Shown: positions 8,801 through 17,434 of the stretch, piece by piece
Position numbering within the stretch: the first letter of the stretch is position 1
Layout: every line of letters begins with the position of its first letter
Assembly (NCBI GenBank): GCA_017618195.1
Contig: JAFZUW010000010.1
Location: forward strand, 34,690-98,689
From: Lachnospiraceae bacterium
GTDB lineage: Bacteria > Bacillota > Clostridia > Lachnospirales > Lachnospiraceae
Direction: 5' to 3'
Length of the DNA: 64,000 nt
Translations under genes and position numbers: made by a program
Notes under the pieces: generated by a model
The model's input: the letters and a program-made list of their open reading frames with translations, nothing else
The model's database searches: none
Told to the model about the DNA's origin: nothing

Positions 8801-11800
8801 TAGCGATTCGGAATCCGGTCTCAAATCATACACCGTGACGCTGAACGGAACCGAGCTGACGGCCGATGCGGACGGAAACGAACTCGTAACGGATTTTTCG
8901 GAATCCGAGCTGCAGTTTGTTTCGAAGTCATTCCGAATCTCGACCTCGCAGGCCGGCGGCAAATCGGATTGTTCTTACGAACTGATCGTTTCCGCAACGG
9001 ACAATGCGGGCAACGTCAGCGAAGTATTCCGACAGGTTGTATATATTGACGGTTCGGCCCCGATAATAACGGATTTCAACTTTGCAACGCTTGATTCGGA
9101 CGGAACCCTTTACATTTATCCTTATGATGCATATGCAAACGGACCGATTCTTGTTAAGGTTAAGGCAAGAGATAATGCGTCCGGCCCGAACTCCGGAGTA
9201 GAGAAGATTCTTCTCTACGTAAACGGAGAGCTTTTCGCAGAGCAGGCAGTAAACCCCGAAACCGGAGAGGCAGTATTCACGGTTCCCGCGGAGGAACTTC
9301 CGGAAGGGTATGCCCAGACGCTCCTTTTGAGCGCCAAGGCCGTGGATGCTTCGGGACTGACCGGGGACGAGAAGAAGCCGAAGGAAGCCGCCACGAACAT
9401 AGCAACGAATACCGTTACCATTGATACCGTTGCTCCGACCATGGACGTAAGCCTTCCCGAACAGGGACAGTTTGTTCTCGATGACCAGATCTGGTACAAG
9501 GATGATTTTGAATTCGTTATCACCGGGCAGGACGCACAGTCCGGAATCAATATGTTCGAACTGCGCATTAACGGCACCGAGATTACCGCCGACGCGGAAG
9601 GAACGCCGATTCCCGTAGGTTACGGCAGTGAAAGTGCTCCGGACAAGCAGCTTCCGGAATTCCGCTTTAAGTCGGAAGATTATGCAGACAACAACGATAC
9701 GATCGTGATTGACGCAAAGCTTCGCGACAGCGCGGGAAATGTCACAACCGTTAAGAAGACGATACGGATTGACCGCAAGGTTCCCGTAATCACCGGTTTC
9801 GCATTGAAGCCCGTTGCGGAGGCAGACAGTCTGAATTATCTCCGTTTCGGTTCGTTTGCCAACGGCAAAGTGGAAGTTACGGTTTACGTATCCGATGAAG
9901 CACCTTCGGCCGGAGCCGGCACCGTAATGCTTTATCTGCATACCGGTGACGTTGCATATCTGGCAGCGGAAGTGATTGACGGCAAAGCCGTATTCGTAGT
10001 TCCCGAGAGTGAGCTTGTTTCCGGCGCGGACGAAGAATACACATTTTCCGCAATCCCGATAGACGCAGTCATTAATTACGGAACGAGAAAATCACTTGAT
10101 TCACAGTTTATTCCCGAGATGGCGGTTCCTTTGCTTCGGGTTGAGAATATCGCGCCGACCGTATCGGTTGAGAAAGACGGAACTCCCGGAAAAACGGCCA
10201 ACGGAATGCAGTGGCATCTGTCGGACGTCGTTTGGAACGTTTCGATTGCGGATGCACAGTCCGGAATCGCATCGGTATCCGTTACGATGAACGGAACGAA
10301 GCTTCAGGAGGACGTTAACGGACAGACCGTTGGTTCCGCTTACGGAGAAGGCGATGAGGCGGTTCCTGCTTTGCAGTTTGCCTTCAGTTCCGCGCAGGCT
10401 GCCGTTACCGCCGGCAATTCGGTAACGATTGAAATCACGGCAACCGATAATGCGGGCAATGTCAGCACGCTTTATAAAGACACCATTTACAAAGATTCCA
10501 CGGCACCGGTGATCAAGGGCTTTAAGTTCCAGCAGCAGGGCGGAACGGAGAGCGGACTGATCGCGGCAGGTTCCACGCTGAGCGAGATGGGATATTTCTT
10601 CGCCCGTGATACCGTTGTGCGGATCAGCGCCGAGGATCCGGACCAGGGCTCCGGAATCAAGAGCATTACTTATTATCTGAAGAATGCCGACGGCACGGAG
10701 ACAGCGGCGCAGACCGCTGCGGCCGATGCGAACGGCGACGTCTTCATAACGATCAAGGCCCCGTTCAAGGGTCAGATCTTCGCGAAGGCCGCCGACGAAC
10801 TTTCCAATACGGGCGATTACGCAAGCGTAAAGGGAATCGTTGTGGAGAATCCGGAAAGCCACGGTGCGGAAACGCATATCACGTTCGGCAAGGGTCAGCC
10901 GACCGGCGCACAGACGAACGGTACGGAGCTTTATAACACGAACGTGGAACTGAATCTGCGGATCACGGACCGCTACTCCGGAATCAAGGCAGTTGAGTGG
11001 TCGGTAACGGCACCCGCCGATCAGGCCAGAAACCAGGCGGCAGCCCTTACGATCAATGAAAACGGTGCAATGAACGGAGACGCGGGCTGGACCGTACTTG
11101 CAAGCGACGGCAAGCTTGTTACGGATATGTCAAAGACCATCACCGTATCCAACGACAGCAATGATATTGTTGTACGCGTGCGGATGCGTGACGGAGCCGG
11201 AAACGTTTCCGAGAGACAGCTTACGTTCGGCATTGATAAGACGATCCCGACGGTTGAGATCGGTTTCGATAACAACAATACGGATGCGGATCACGGTTAC
11301 ATTTACAATCAGCCGAGAACGATGACAATCACGGTAACCGAGAGAAACTTCATTGCCGCCGATTTCATCTGCGGAATCCGTGCTTCGGACGGAACCGCTC
11401 CTGCAATTTCCAAATGGACGGAGGAACGGGATCCTAACGACCCGAACCGTGTCGTACATACCGCCACCGTATATTTCTCGGCGGACAGTACTTATAATGT
11501 AAACCTTTCTTATGCGGACAGGGCAGGCAACAGAGCCGGAATTCCGGCAGTACCGGTCTTTATCATTGACCGAACGAAGCCCGTTATCCGTGTTTCGTTC
11601 GACAATAATAAGGCAAGTAGCGAAAACTACTATAATCAGGCTCGTACCGCTACCGTAACGGTAACCGAGCGGAACTTCGACGTATCCCGCGTATCCCTTG
11701 AAGGAAATGCGAAGATGGGCAACTGGACGGCTAACGGAGATCAGCACAGCGTTACGCTTACGTTCGAAAAGGACGGCACGTACGACCTGAAGATTTCCGC

Positions 11801-12938
11801 TTCCGACCGCGCGGCAAATGAGGCGGATCCTTATACCGTAGACACCTTTATCATCGATACGGAAGCACCCCGTCTCTCCCTTGACGGCATCCAGACCGCG
11901 AACGGAGACGAAGTTGCTCCGATCATTACGTGTCTCGATGAGAGCTATGACCCGAAGGGACTGAGTATCTCCCTGAGAAGACGCAGAGCCGACAAGACTG
12001 TCGACATTCAGGCACCTACCGTAACGGATATCGAGGAAGACGGCCTGACCGGTCAGAAGTTTACATATAAGAATTTCGACCCGACGCAGGACAACGACGA
12101 TATTTATACGTTTGAGATCAAGGCGACCGATAAGGCAGGCAACACCAGCGAGACGATCATCAAGTCATTCTCCGTAAACCGTTTCGGATCCACATATGAT
12201 CTGACGGCCAACAAGGAGCTGAACGGCAAATACTCCGGTCTCGCGGAGGACATCGTGATTGTTGAGACCAATGTCGACGAAATTGATACGGATGCGGTTG
12301 AGATAACGATTCTGCGGAACAATGTTCCCCAGAAGCTCGTACGTGGCAAAGACTACTCTGTTGAAACTGTTGATAAGAGCGGTCAGAACTGGAAGGAATA
12401 CAAGTACGTTATCCGTAAGGATGTATTCGTTCAGGATGGTGAGTACAGCATCCAGATCGTATCCGTGGACAAAGCCGGTAATACGAACCAGAACACGAAC
12501 AGTAAGGACGGAATGGTCACATTCTGTATTGATAAGATTGCGCCCGAGATTATCGTGCTTACTCCTACGGCCAATACGAACTACGCGCAGCCTTCCCTTA
12601 CGGCAAGCGTGGAAATCCGTGACAACTACAAGCTCGACCGCGTAATGTTCATCGTGGACGGAGCAGTGATCGGAAACGGAGCATACGAGACGGACGGCCA
12701 CGGGCTGTACACGTTTGAGATTCCGCAGTCCGACAGCCGGCAGACGATTGAGATTATTGCAACCGACGCGGCAGGCAACGAGAGAAGGATTGAGATTAAG
12801 GACATTCTTGTATCTTCGAACCTGCTGATCCGGTTTATTCACAATCCGGGTGCGATTGTTGCGGCAATCCTGATCCTGCTTCTTCTGTTGGCAGTACTGA
12901 TCCTGTGGCTTCGCTACAGGCGCGGAAACAAGGCTTGA
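5847..12938 (+). CDS. Giant Ig-like-repeat surface protein with C-terminal membrane anchor
   Basis: 2363 residues. A signal peptide ends near TRAEG (about 36). A carboxypeptidase-regulatory-like beta domain sits at about 147-216 (EGNPVENASVIV...DSQGNYTI). Tandem beta-sandwich units follow; their conserved openings (APVI-F-...ANGPIEVTV...GIEKI-L) recur near residues 601, 829, 1071, 1312 and 1553, a period of about 240 residues. Each period has a partner unit (WYSSDVTWNISI...DSESGL...LNGTEL...DNAGNVS). Two units near 1801 and 1910 contain VTERNF. The C-terminus is one hydrophobic helix followed by RYRRGNKA, with no LPXTG sorting motif, so the protein stays in the membrane and spans the wall. 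No catalytic domain was seen. It is last in the kinase operon, 11 bases after the preceding stop. An adhesin or stalk role is likely but unproven. Confidence 0.88.
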   Translation: MKHRIEKPITKLVSAVMTALLVFNLIPVGSFRTRAEGDEPLVSANYTLVYNDDVQGITPIYIGGSFELTNTADESEKHSGEVDGGRFEVTGFTDGATYSLNLKLNDATDWFCDIAGNRFFRMPVLPMNVVLNNTLSGTIVCSRIGEAQYSGSVRDTEGNPVENASVIVSSVGSYLLVIPYTGQTDSQGNYTINLPDLPGQSIEMEISKDGHYSASISAIPAEGRSFGESTLNNIKPDRTKPVISVPQSEDRFDYYDASGLGRAGVTKARIQFKDETPADPYEEVSGLKKIYIIDEALGTFEDVRQKVTDPITLDGETSYTYVFDVTPGKVYTIYAEDAQGNHSEAYTVTYQNDDQPPVYWNAGLYTDPETNDQTGITVKTDGYHSPQTVYLRFETNDTGSNVNSGVDHAEVFVKSKTSEGYDRYAVAEPNGANVCCIELTGSTFNDYRKLGVVIYDKAGNGTALMSLTDMNLQKDCLAIGSMKPVITEAVEGTSVSPIEGVPGSVFKDPPKFTFTFTDPEEIGFTDITVKVNGTVWTPETDEEILLADIPYASGTQIELCDPKDEEGNSLLKEGSNDIVVSCTSLSGSASKSYQYILDTKAPVISKITVDPYSEGTALGITNGIVYSTGAVKVTVEAADGTTFAGLSSVTLLNDGTDYKTEAVTEGNKAVFVIPLDYSESVDYSLNISVKAKDALGNETSETILTAENSNTGTGTIYISSRKTEITLSIPAGTVIGEKTWYSAPPVLSVSAKDEFAGISKIYVSVNGREVEGSPFTFTDVPLPTEKTLETAFEAALAEESGLCHIIVTVMNGAGALTNTQKEIYLDCSAPEVDAFGLDASEGYSLNLTEHGNYANGPIEVTVSAQDDRVGIEKIVLLADGTEIAEQAPDADGTAVFTVSPEQFSSDIVRHNVSAYAVDRLGNAGDSTALIPYENSDVHSEDIVFDVTAPDVTGALEEGTPEGRTTGEGEAQKVWYSSDVTWNISISDSESGLKSYTVTLNGTELTADADGNELVTDFSESELQFVSKSFRISTSQAGGKSDCSYELIVSATDNAGNVSEVFRQVVYIDGSAPIITDFNFATLDSDGTLYIYPYDAYANGPILVKVKARDNASGPNSGVEKILLYVNGELFAEQAVNPETGEAVFTVPAEELPEGYAQTLLLSAKAVDASGLTGDEKKPKEAATNIATNTVTIDTVAPTMDVSLPEQGQFVLDDQIWYKDDFEFVITGQDAQSGINMFELRINGTEITADAEGTPIPVGYGSESAPDKQLPEFRFKSEDYADNNDTIVIDAKLRDSAGNVTTVKKTIRIDRKVPVITGFALKPVAEADSLNYLRFGSFANGKVEVTVYVSDEAPSAGAGTVMLYLHTGDVAYLAAEVIDGKAVFVVPESELVSGADEEYTFSAIPIDAVINYGTRKSLDSQFIPEMAVPLLRVENIAPTVSVEKDGTPGKTANGMQWHLSDVVWNVSIADAQSGIASVSVTMNGTKLQEDVNGQTVGSAYGEGDEAVPALQFAFSSAQAAVTAGNSVTIEITATDNAGNVSTLYKDTIYKDSTAPVIKGFKFQQQGGTESGLIAAGSTLSEMGYFFARDTVVRISAEDPDQGSGIKSITYYLKNADGTETAAQTAAADANGDVFITIKAPFKGQIFAKAADELSNTGDYASVKGIVVENPESHGAETHITFGKGQPTGAQTNGTELYNTNVELNLRITDRYSGIKAVEWSVTAPADQARNQAAALTINENGAMNGDAGWTVLASDGKLVTDMSKTITVSNDSNDIVVRVRMRDGAGNVSERQLTFGIDKTIPTVEIGFDNNNTDADHGYIYNQPRTMTITVTERNFIAADFICGIRASDGTAPAISKWTEERDPNDPNRVVHTATVYFSADSTYNVNLSYADRAGNRAGIPAVPVFIIDRTKPVIRVSFDNNKASSENYYNQARTATVTVTERNFDVSRVSLEGNAKMGNWTANGDQHSVTLTFEKDGTYDLKISASDRAANEADPYTVDTFIIDTEAPRLSLDGIQTANGDEVAPIITCLDESYDPKGLSISLRRRRADKTVDIQAPTVTDIEEDGLTGQKFTYKNFDPTQDNDDIYTFEIKATDKAGNTSETIIKSFSVNRFGSTYDLTANKELNGKYSGLAEDIVIVETNVDEIDTDAVEITILRNNVPQKLVRGKDYSVETVDKSGQNWKEYKYVIRKDVFVQDGEYSIQIVSVDKAGNTNQNTNSKDGMVTFCIDKIAPEIIVLTPTANTNYAQPSLTASVEIRDNYKLDRVMFIVDGAVIGNGAYETDGHGLYTFEIPQSDSRQTIEIIATDAAGNERRIEIKDILVSSNLLIRFIHNPGAIVAAILILLLLLAVLILWLRYRRGNKA

Positions 12939-12963
12939 CAGAAACCGAAAAGGGTAGTATAGT
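12935..12963 (+). promoter_or_regulatory. Strong promoter of the T-box/metG transcript
   Basis: TTGACA (12935-12940), 17 bases, TATAGT (12958-12963): a full -35 and a 5/6 -10 match. The TGA stop of the giant surface protein gene lies inside the -35 box, so the two units abut with no spacer. Confidence 0.8.
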
Positions 12964-12969
12964 GTACCC

Positions 12970-13232
12970 ATTCCATAAGTCAAAGACAGTGAAGAGAAGA
13001 GTACTTTCGGGAATCCGATACAGAGAATCCGTATTGGTGAGAGCGGAACGGCAATTCGCGGAAGGAACATGGTCTCGGAGTCGCAGGGGCGAGCGCATTG
13101 CGTTAGGTCCTGCCGGGAGCACCCGTTAACGTGTGAGGCTGTATCGAAGCAGCCGGTGAGGCACCGGAAGGTGTGAAGTAAAGTGGTACCACGAAGCTAT
13201 GGCTCTCGTCTTTATAAGGCGGGAGCCTTTTT
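12970..13232 (+). promoter_or_regulatory. T-box riboswitch (methionine tRNA) controlling metG
   Basis: The leader has the T-box hallmarks in order. The stem I distal motif is TTGGTGAGAG (about 13034-13043). A specifier region GGAACATGG follows, with ATG at 13069-13071. The T-box core AAAGTGGTACCACGAAGC (about 13180-13196) then overlaps the start of a terminator hairpin. Uncharged tRNA pairs with the specifier and the T-box bulge and favours the antiterminator, so MetRS is made when charged tRNA-Met is scarce. The ATG specifier agrees with the downstream methionyl-tRNA synthetase gene. Assignment of the specifier loop is by eye, without a folded model. Confidence 0.92.
13201..13232 (+). terminator. 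Regulated terminator of the metG T-box
   Basis: GGCTCTCGTC and GGCGGGAGCC form a stem around TTTATAA and are followed by a T-run. Its left arm follows directly on the T-box sequence, so it competes with the antiterminator. Confidence 0.85.
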
Positions 13233-13296
13233 GTATACATCCGTTTGCTTAAGCCGCGGATTGTATACCGGCTATGGATAATGAGGAGGAAGTTCA

Positions 13297-15321
13297 ATGG
13301 CAGACAAGAAACCCTATTACATCACAACGGCGATTGCTTACGCGTCGGGCGTTCCGCACATCGGAAACACCTATGAGATCGTACTCGCCGACAGCATTGC
13401 GCGGTTCAAGAGACAGCAGGGCTACGACGTGTTCTTCCAGACCGGAACCGATGAGCACGGTCAGAAGATCGAGCAGAAGGCTGCGGCCAAAGGAATCGAG
13501 CCCAAGGCATATGTGGATGATATTGCAGGCAAGATCAAAGACATCTGCGATCATCTGAATGTTACCTATGATAAGTTCATCCGTACAACCGATGACTATC
13601 ATGTTGCCCAGATGCAGAAGATTTTCCGCAAGCTTTATGAGCAGGGCGACATTTACAAGAGCTCTTATCACGGAATGTACTGTACGCCTTGTGAATCCTT
13701 CTGGACGGAATCGCAGTTAAAGGACGGCAAATGCCCCGACTGCGGCCGTGAGGTGCATCCCGCCAGCGAGGAGGCGTATTTTCTGCGTGCAAGCAAGTAT
13801 GCTCCGCGTCTGATCGAGCACATTAACAAGCATCCCGAGTTCATTCAGCCGGTATCCCGCAAGAACGAGATGATGAACAACTTCCTTCTGCCGGGCCTGC
13901 AGGACCTCTGCGTATCGAGAACCTCGGTAAAATGGGGCATTCCGGTTGATTTCGACGACAAGCACACCATCTTCGTATGGATGGATGCTCTTACCAACTA
14001 CATCACCGGTATCGGATACGATGCGGACGGCAGCAGCACGGAGCAGTACGCGAAGTTCTGGCCGGCCGACCTTCACCTGATCGGCAAGGACATTATCCGT
14101 TTCCATACGATTTACTGGCCGATCTGGCTGATGGCTCTCGGCGAGCCGCTTCCGAAGCAGGTGTTCGGACATCCCTGGCTTCTGCAGGGCGGCGACAAGA
14201 TGAGCAAATCGAAGGGCAATGTGATCTATGCGGACGACCTGATTTCTCTGTTCGGCATTGATGCCGTACGGTACTTTGTTCTGCACGAGATGCCGTTCGA
14301 CAACGACGGCGTAATCACATGGGAGCTGGTTGTGGAAAGAACCAATTCCGACCTTGCGAACACGCTCGGAAACCTTGTAAACCGTACCATTTCGATGACC
14401 AACAAGTATTTCGGCGGAGTTGTACGCTCTACCGGCGCTTCGGAAGAGGTTGATGAGGACCTCAAGGCAGTCGTTACCGGAACCCGCGACCGCGTAAGCG
14501 CAAAGATGGACGAGCTTCGCGTGGCCGACGCCATTTCCGAAATCTTCACGCTGTTTAAGCGCTGCAACAAATACATTGACGAGACGATGCCGTGGGCGCT
14601 CGCCAAGGACGAGGCGAAAAAGGACCGTCTTGCGGAAGTGCTTTACAACCTGACCGAATCCATTACGATCGGCGCAGGACTTCTCAGCAGCTTCCTTCCC
14701 GAGACCGCCGATAAGATCGTTGCCCAGCTGAATACAAAAATCCGTGCATTTGACGACCTCAACCGTTTCGGTCTGTATCCGAACGGCGCATCCGTAACCG
14801 ATAAGCCTGAAATTCTGTTTGCAAGAATCGATTTCGCGGAAGTTGCGCCGAAGATTGCGGAGATTCAGGCAAAGCAGAAGGCGGAATACGAGGCGGAGCA
14901 GGCGATGGAAGCAGGCGGCGATGCGTCGAAGACCGAAGAGGCTCCGGCGGATTCGAAGAATGACGAGAGTCGTTTCATCGACATTGATCCGAAGGAAGAG
15001 ATTTCCTATGAGGACTTTGCGAAACTTCAGTTCCGTGTCGGCTTGATCGTGAAGTGCGAAGAAGTTCCGAAGTCCAAGAAGCTGCTCTGCTCCCAGGTTA
15101 AGGTCGGAAGCAAAACGCTCCGGATCGTATCGGGGATCAAGAAGGATTACAGTCCCGAGCAGATGGTCGGAAAGCATGTAATGGTACTGACGAACCTGAA
15201 GCCGGCAACGCTTGCGGGAATTCAGTCCGAAGGCATGCTTCTGTGTGCAGAAGACGAGAATGGCGAACTTGCACTGATGACCCCCGAGAAGTTTATGCCG
15301 AGCGGAGCGGAAATCTGCTGA
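13297..15321 (+). CDS. metG: Methionyl-tRNA synthetase with C-terminal tRNA-binding domain
   Basis: 674 residues. It charges tRNA-Met with methionine in the cytoplasm. The class I signature appears as PHIGN near residue 20 and as KMSKS at 301-305. A four-cysteine zinc knuckle lies at Cys129, Cys132, Cys146 and Cys149 (CTPC...CPDC). After the anticodon-binding helical domain there is a charged linker (about 525-560) and then an EMAP/Trbp111-like OB fold from about 565 (FAKLQFRVGLIVKCEEVP...LRIVSGI), which helps dimerisation and tRNA binding. The start ATG follows an AGGAGG site. A methionine T-box precedes it and a hairpin terminator follows, so it is a single-gene unit. Identification is secure. 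Confidence 0.97.
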   Translation: MADKKPYYITTAIAYASGVPHIGNTYEIVLADSIARFKRQQGYDVFFQTGTDEHGQKIEQKAAAKGIEPKAYVDDIAGKIKDICDHLNVTYDKFIRTTDDYHVAQMQKIFRKLYEQGDIYKSSYHGMYCTPCESFWTESQLKDGKCPDCGREVHPASEEAYFLRASKYAPRLIEHINKHPEFIQPVSRKNEMMNNFLLPGLQDLCVSRTSVKWGIPVDFDDKHTIFVWMDALTNYITGIGYDADGSSTEQYAKFWPADLHLIGKDIIRFHTIYWPIWLMALGEPLPKQVFGHPWLLQGGDKMSKSKGNVIYADDLISLFGIDAVRYFVLHEMPFDNDGVITWELVVERTNSDLANTLGNLVNRTISMTNKYFGGVVRSTGASEEVDEDLKAVVTGTRDRVSAKMDELRVADAISEIFTLFKRCNKYIDETMPWALAKDEAKKDRLAEVLYNLTESITIGAGLLSSFLPETADKIVAQLNTKIRAFDDLNRFGLYPNGASVTDKPEILFARIDFAEVAPKIAEIQAKQKAEYEAEQAMEAGGDASKTEEAPADSKNDESRFIDIDPKEEISYEDFAKLQFRVGLIVKCEEVPKSKKLLCSQVKVGSKTLRIVSGIKKDYSPEQMVGKHVMVLTNLKPATLAGIQSEGMLLCAEDENGELALMTPEKFMPSGAEIC

Positions 15322-15383
15322 TAAGCAGTAACCGGACATTTTGCCGCAAAAGACCGGCGGCAATTCATAACAAAACACACGAA

Positions 15384-15429
15384 ACTCCGGAGAAGGACCA
15401 CGAAAACAGGGCCGCTCCGGAGTCTTTTT
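15384..15429 (+). terminator. Intrinsic terminator after metG
   Basis: ACTCCGGAG (15384-15392) pairs perfectly with CTCCGGAGT (15415-15423), followed by CTTTTT. Confidence 0.8.
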
Positions 15430-15482
15430 GCGGAAAATGTGATAAAAAAGACCGTTTTTGGCTATCAATTTGTCACTCTCCG

Positions 15483-15511
15483 TTGTATTTTCCGAGGTTT
15501 TGGTATATGAT
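15483..15511 (+). promoter_or_regulatory. Candidate promoter of the FtsX-like permease/ATPase operon
   Basis: TTGTAT (15483-15488), 17 bases, TATGAT (15506-15511), about 70 bases before the start codon at 15583 and just after the metG terminator. Confidence 0.5.
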
Positions 15512-15582
15512 AACTATGTATGTAATTTGTGAACGAACTTCTGCGGTTCAACCTATCCCGCGGAAGTATCCGGAGGTTTTGT

Positions 15583-17433
15583 ATGGGGAGATTTTTTAAG
15601 GAATTGAAGTATTCCCTCGGGTTGAAGAGACATCTGTTCTTCATTATCCTGATCGGTATTGCCGCCTGCGGTGCGGCATGGCTTTTCCAGGATACGCTCA
15701 GAAAAGAACTGAAGAAGTCTTTCCCGGGCACGTATGATCTGCAGAACGCGGCTTTGGAGGAATCAAAGTATCTGCTCCGCGGAGAAGTAAAACAGAAGAG
15801 CCCTCAGGTTACGGACGGCGATCTGAAGGCGGAGATCAAGTTCAATGCCGAGCTGCAGGGAGCATCCTGGGTTAAGAATTACGAAGAAATCTGCACGGAA
15901 TACATGCAGATCGCATCTTATCTCGGACCGGATTCCGCCGTTAAGGGATACGGTACCGACGAGTATTATGATAACAAGGATGTTGACAGCAACGGCGTGA
16001 AGTACACGACCGTTCAGACGATCTGGATGGACGCGAGCCTTGCCGAAAAGTTTAAGCTCGGCAGTGAGGCAAAGCAGATCTACAACATGCCGAACAATTA
16101 CCTTGAGAGAATCTATGTCGTTCTCGGAAGCGAATACAAGGGCGATTACAGCATCGGCACCATTTTGAAGGCGCAGAACAGCGTCGGCTCGATCCAGATG
16201 CAGGTAGTCGGATTCCTTCCTTCCAATGCCAAGGCTACGATCGGCGACAAGGAGATTGAACTGGACAGTTATATCCTTTGCCCGTTCATTTCCCTCCAGG
16301 ATGTTTATGAGATTAAGGAAGAGGTTCCGGCAGCGTATACCGACGGAATCTATATTCCGGTTTCGGCCGTTAACGGGGAATTCCTTTCGGGAGCATACCG
16401 GAACAATCCTCCGAACAAGAAGAACGACCCGAAGACCGGCGTGCAGTATGTGGAAGTAAGAAGTCTGTGGATTGAGCGTGCTGCCGTTACGGAGGAAGCG
16501 CCCGAATGGCTGAAGGCTCTTGCAGGCAGTACGGAAAAGGACAAAACGCTCGTCATGGTCGGCGCCAATTACGGGGCTGCCGGAACCATAGCCAACAGCG
16601 AGGTCAGTATGTATTCCGCTCAGGGCGTCAGCACGTTAAAGGTGCACGGCGTTCTTGATCCGGGTTCCACCTGGAACATTTACGGAATGGAGATCAATCT
16701 CGACGATTATATCGTATTCCTTCAGCCGGAAGAGAAGAAGGAAGAGACCAATTCGGCCGAGACCAATCCGGACGGCACTTTGGATCCCGGCACAACCTTG
16801 ATTGACGAGCCGGTCGGACCGAAGGAGAGAGAGTTTAAGGTTAAGGAAAGATCCATCCTGTTCCACTATCAGACGATGATGAACCGCGGTTACATTACCA
16901 CGATGCTGACGCGCAACGAGGCGCAGATCAGTCTTGCGGAAGTGCTTGACAGCGCCTGGAGAGATTTCCGAAGAGACAACCCGAAGAAGGATCCGCTGAC
17001 CACGTACCGGATTGACGGTTCAAGCAAGGACAACTCCATTCTTTATCGGGAAAATTCGATGAAGCTCACGGAGAAGGTTCTGAAGTTTACGAAGTACGGC
17101 TTCCCGATCTGCGCGCTTCTGTTCGCAGTATATCTGTTTTGGAAGTTCCGCAGCGGCAAGGAGTTTTATACGACGCTTTACCTGACCGGAACCAACCGTA
17201 CGGAAATGATGGTTATGTACCTGATTGAAGGTCTTTTGATGGCAGCAGCGGCATCCGCGTTCGCATTTGGCTTCTCCTTTGTGATCTGCAAGCTCTTAAA
17301 GCTTAAGATGAGTGCCGCGAAACCGGTAATACGCCGTATCTTCAAGCTTATCGGTTATCCGACGATTGCCATTATGATCTGGATTCTGATCCGTGACTTC
17401 GGACGGATGTTCCGTCGGACGCAGGAGGTGTGA
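15583..17433 (+). CDS. FtsX/MacB-like ABC transporter permease-type membrane protein
   Basis: 616 residues. One N-terminal membrane helix (about 20-38, LFFIILIGIAACGAAWLF) is followed by a large extracytoplasmic part of about 460 residues. A C-terminal block of three helices begins near 506 (GFPICALLFAVYLFWKF, LIEGLLMAAAASAFAFGFSFV, LIGYPTIAIMIWILI). One long outside domain between helix 1 and a terminal helix bundle is the MacB/FtsX permease plan. The ATG at 15583 is preceded by CGGAGG; a longer frame from 15529 lacks such a site. The ATPase gene starts two bases after the stop. The substrate is unknown; related systems move lipoproteins or peptides or act as mechanotransmitters at the envelope. 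Confidence 0.75.
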   Translation: MGRFFKELKYSLGLKRHLFFIILIGIAACGAAWLFQDTLRKELKKSFPGTYDLQNAALEESKYLLRGEVKQKSPQVTDGDLKAEIKFNAELQGASWVKNYEEICTEYMQIASYLGPDSAVKGYGTDEYYDNKDVDSNGVKYTTVQTIWMDASLAEKFKLGSEAKQIYNMPNNYLERIYVVLGSEYKGDYSIGTILKAQNSVGSIQMQVVGFLPSNAKATIGDKEIELDSYILCPFISLQDVYEIKEEVPAAYTDGIYIPVSAVNGEFLSGAYRNNPPNKKNDPKTGVQYVEVRSLWIERAAVTEEAPEWLKALAGSTEKDKTLVMVGANYGAAGTIANSEVSMYSAQGVSTLKVHGVLDPGSTWNIYGMEINLDDYIVFLQPEEKKEETNSAETNPDGTLDPGTTLIDEPVGPKEREFKVKERSILFHYQTMMNRGYITTMLTRNEAQISLAEVLDSAWRDFRRDNPKKDPLTTYRIDGSSKDNSILYRENSMKLTEKVLKFTKYGFPICALLFAVYLFWKFRSGKEFYTTLYLTGTNRTEMMVMYLIEGLLMAAAASAFAFGFSFVICKLLKLKMSAAKPVIRRIFKLIGYPTIAIMIWILIRDFGRMFRRTQEV

Positions 17434-17434
17434 T

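Noticed and set aside
13717-15468. Minus-strand frame of 583 codons
   Set aside because: Antisense to metG; the composition (many Arg, Leu, His) is typical of a shadow frame.
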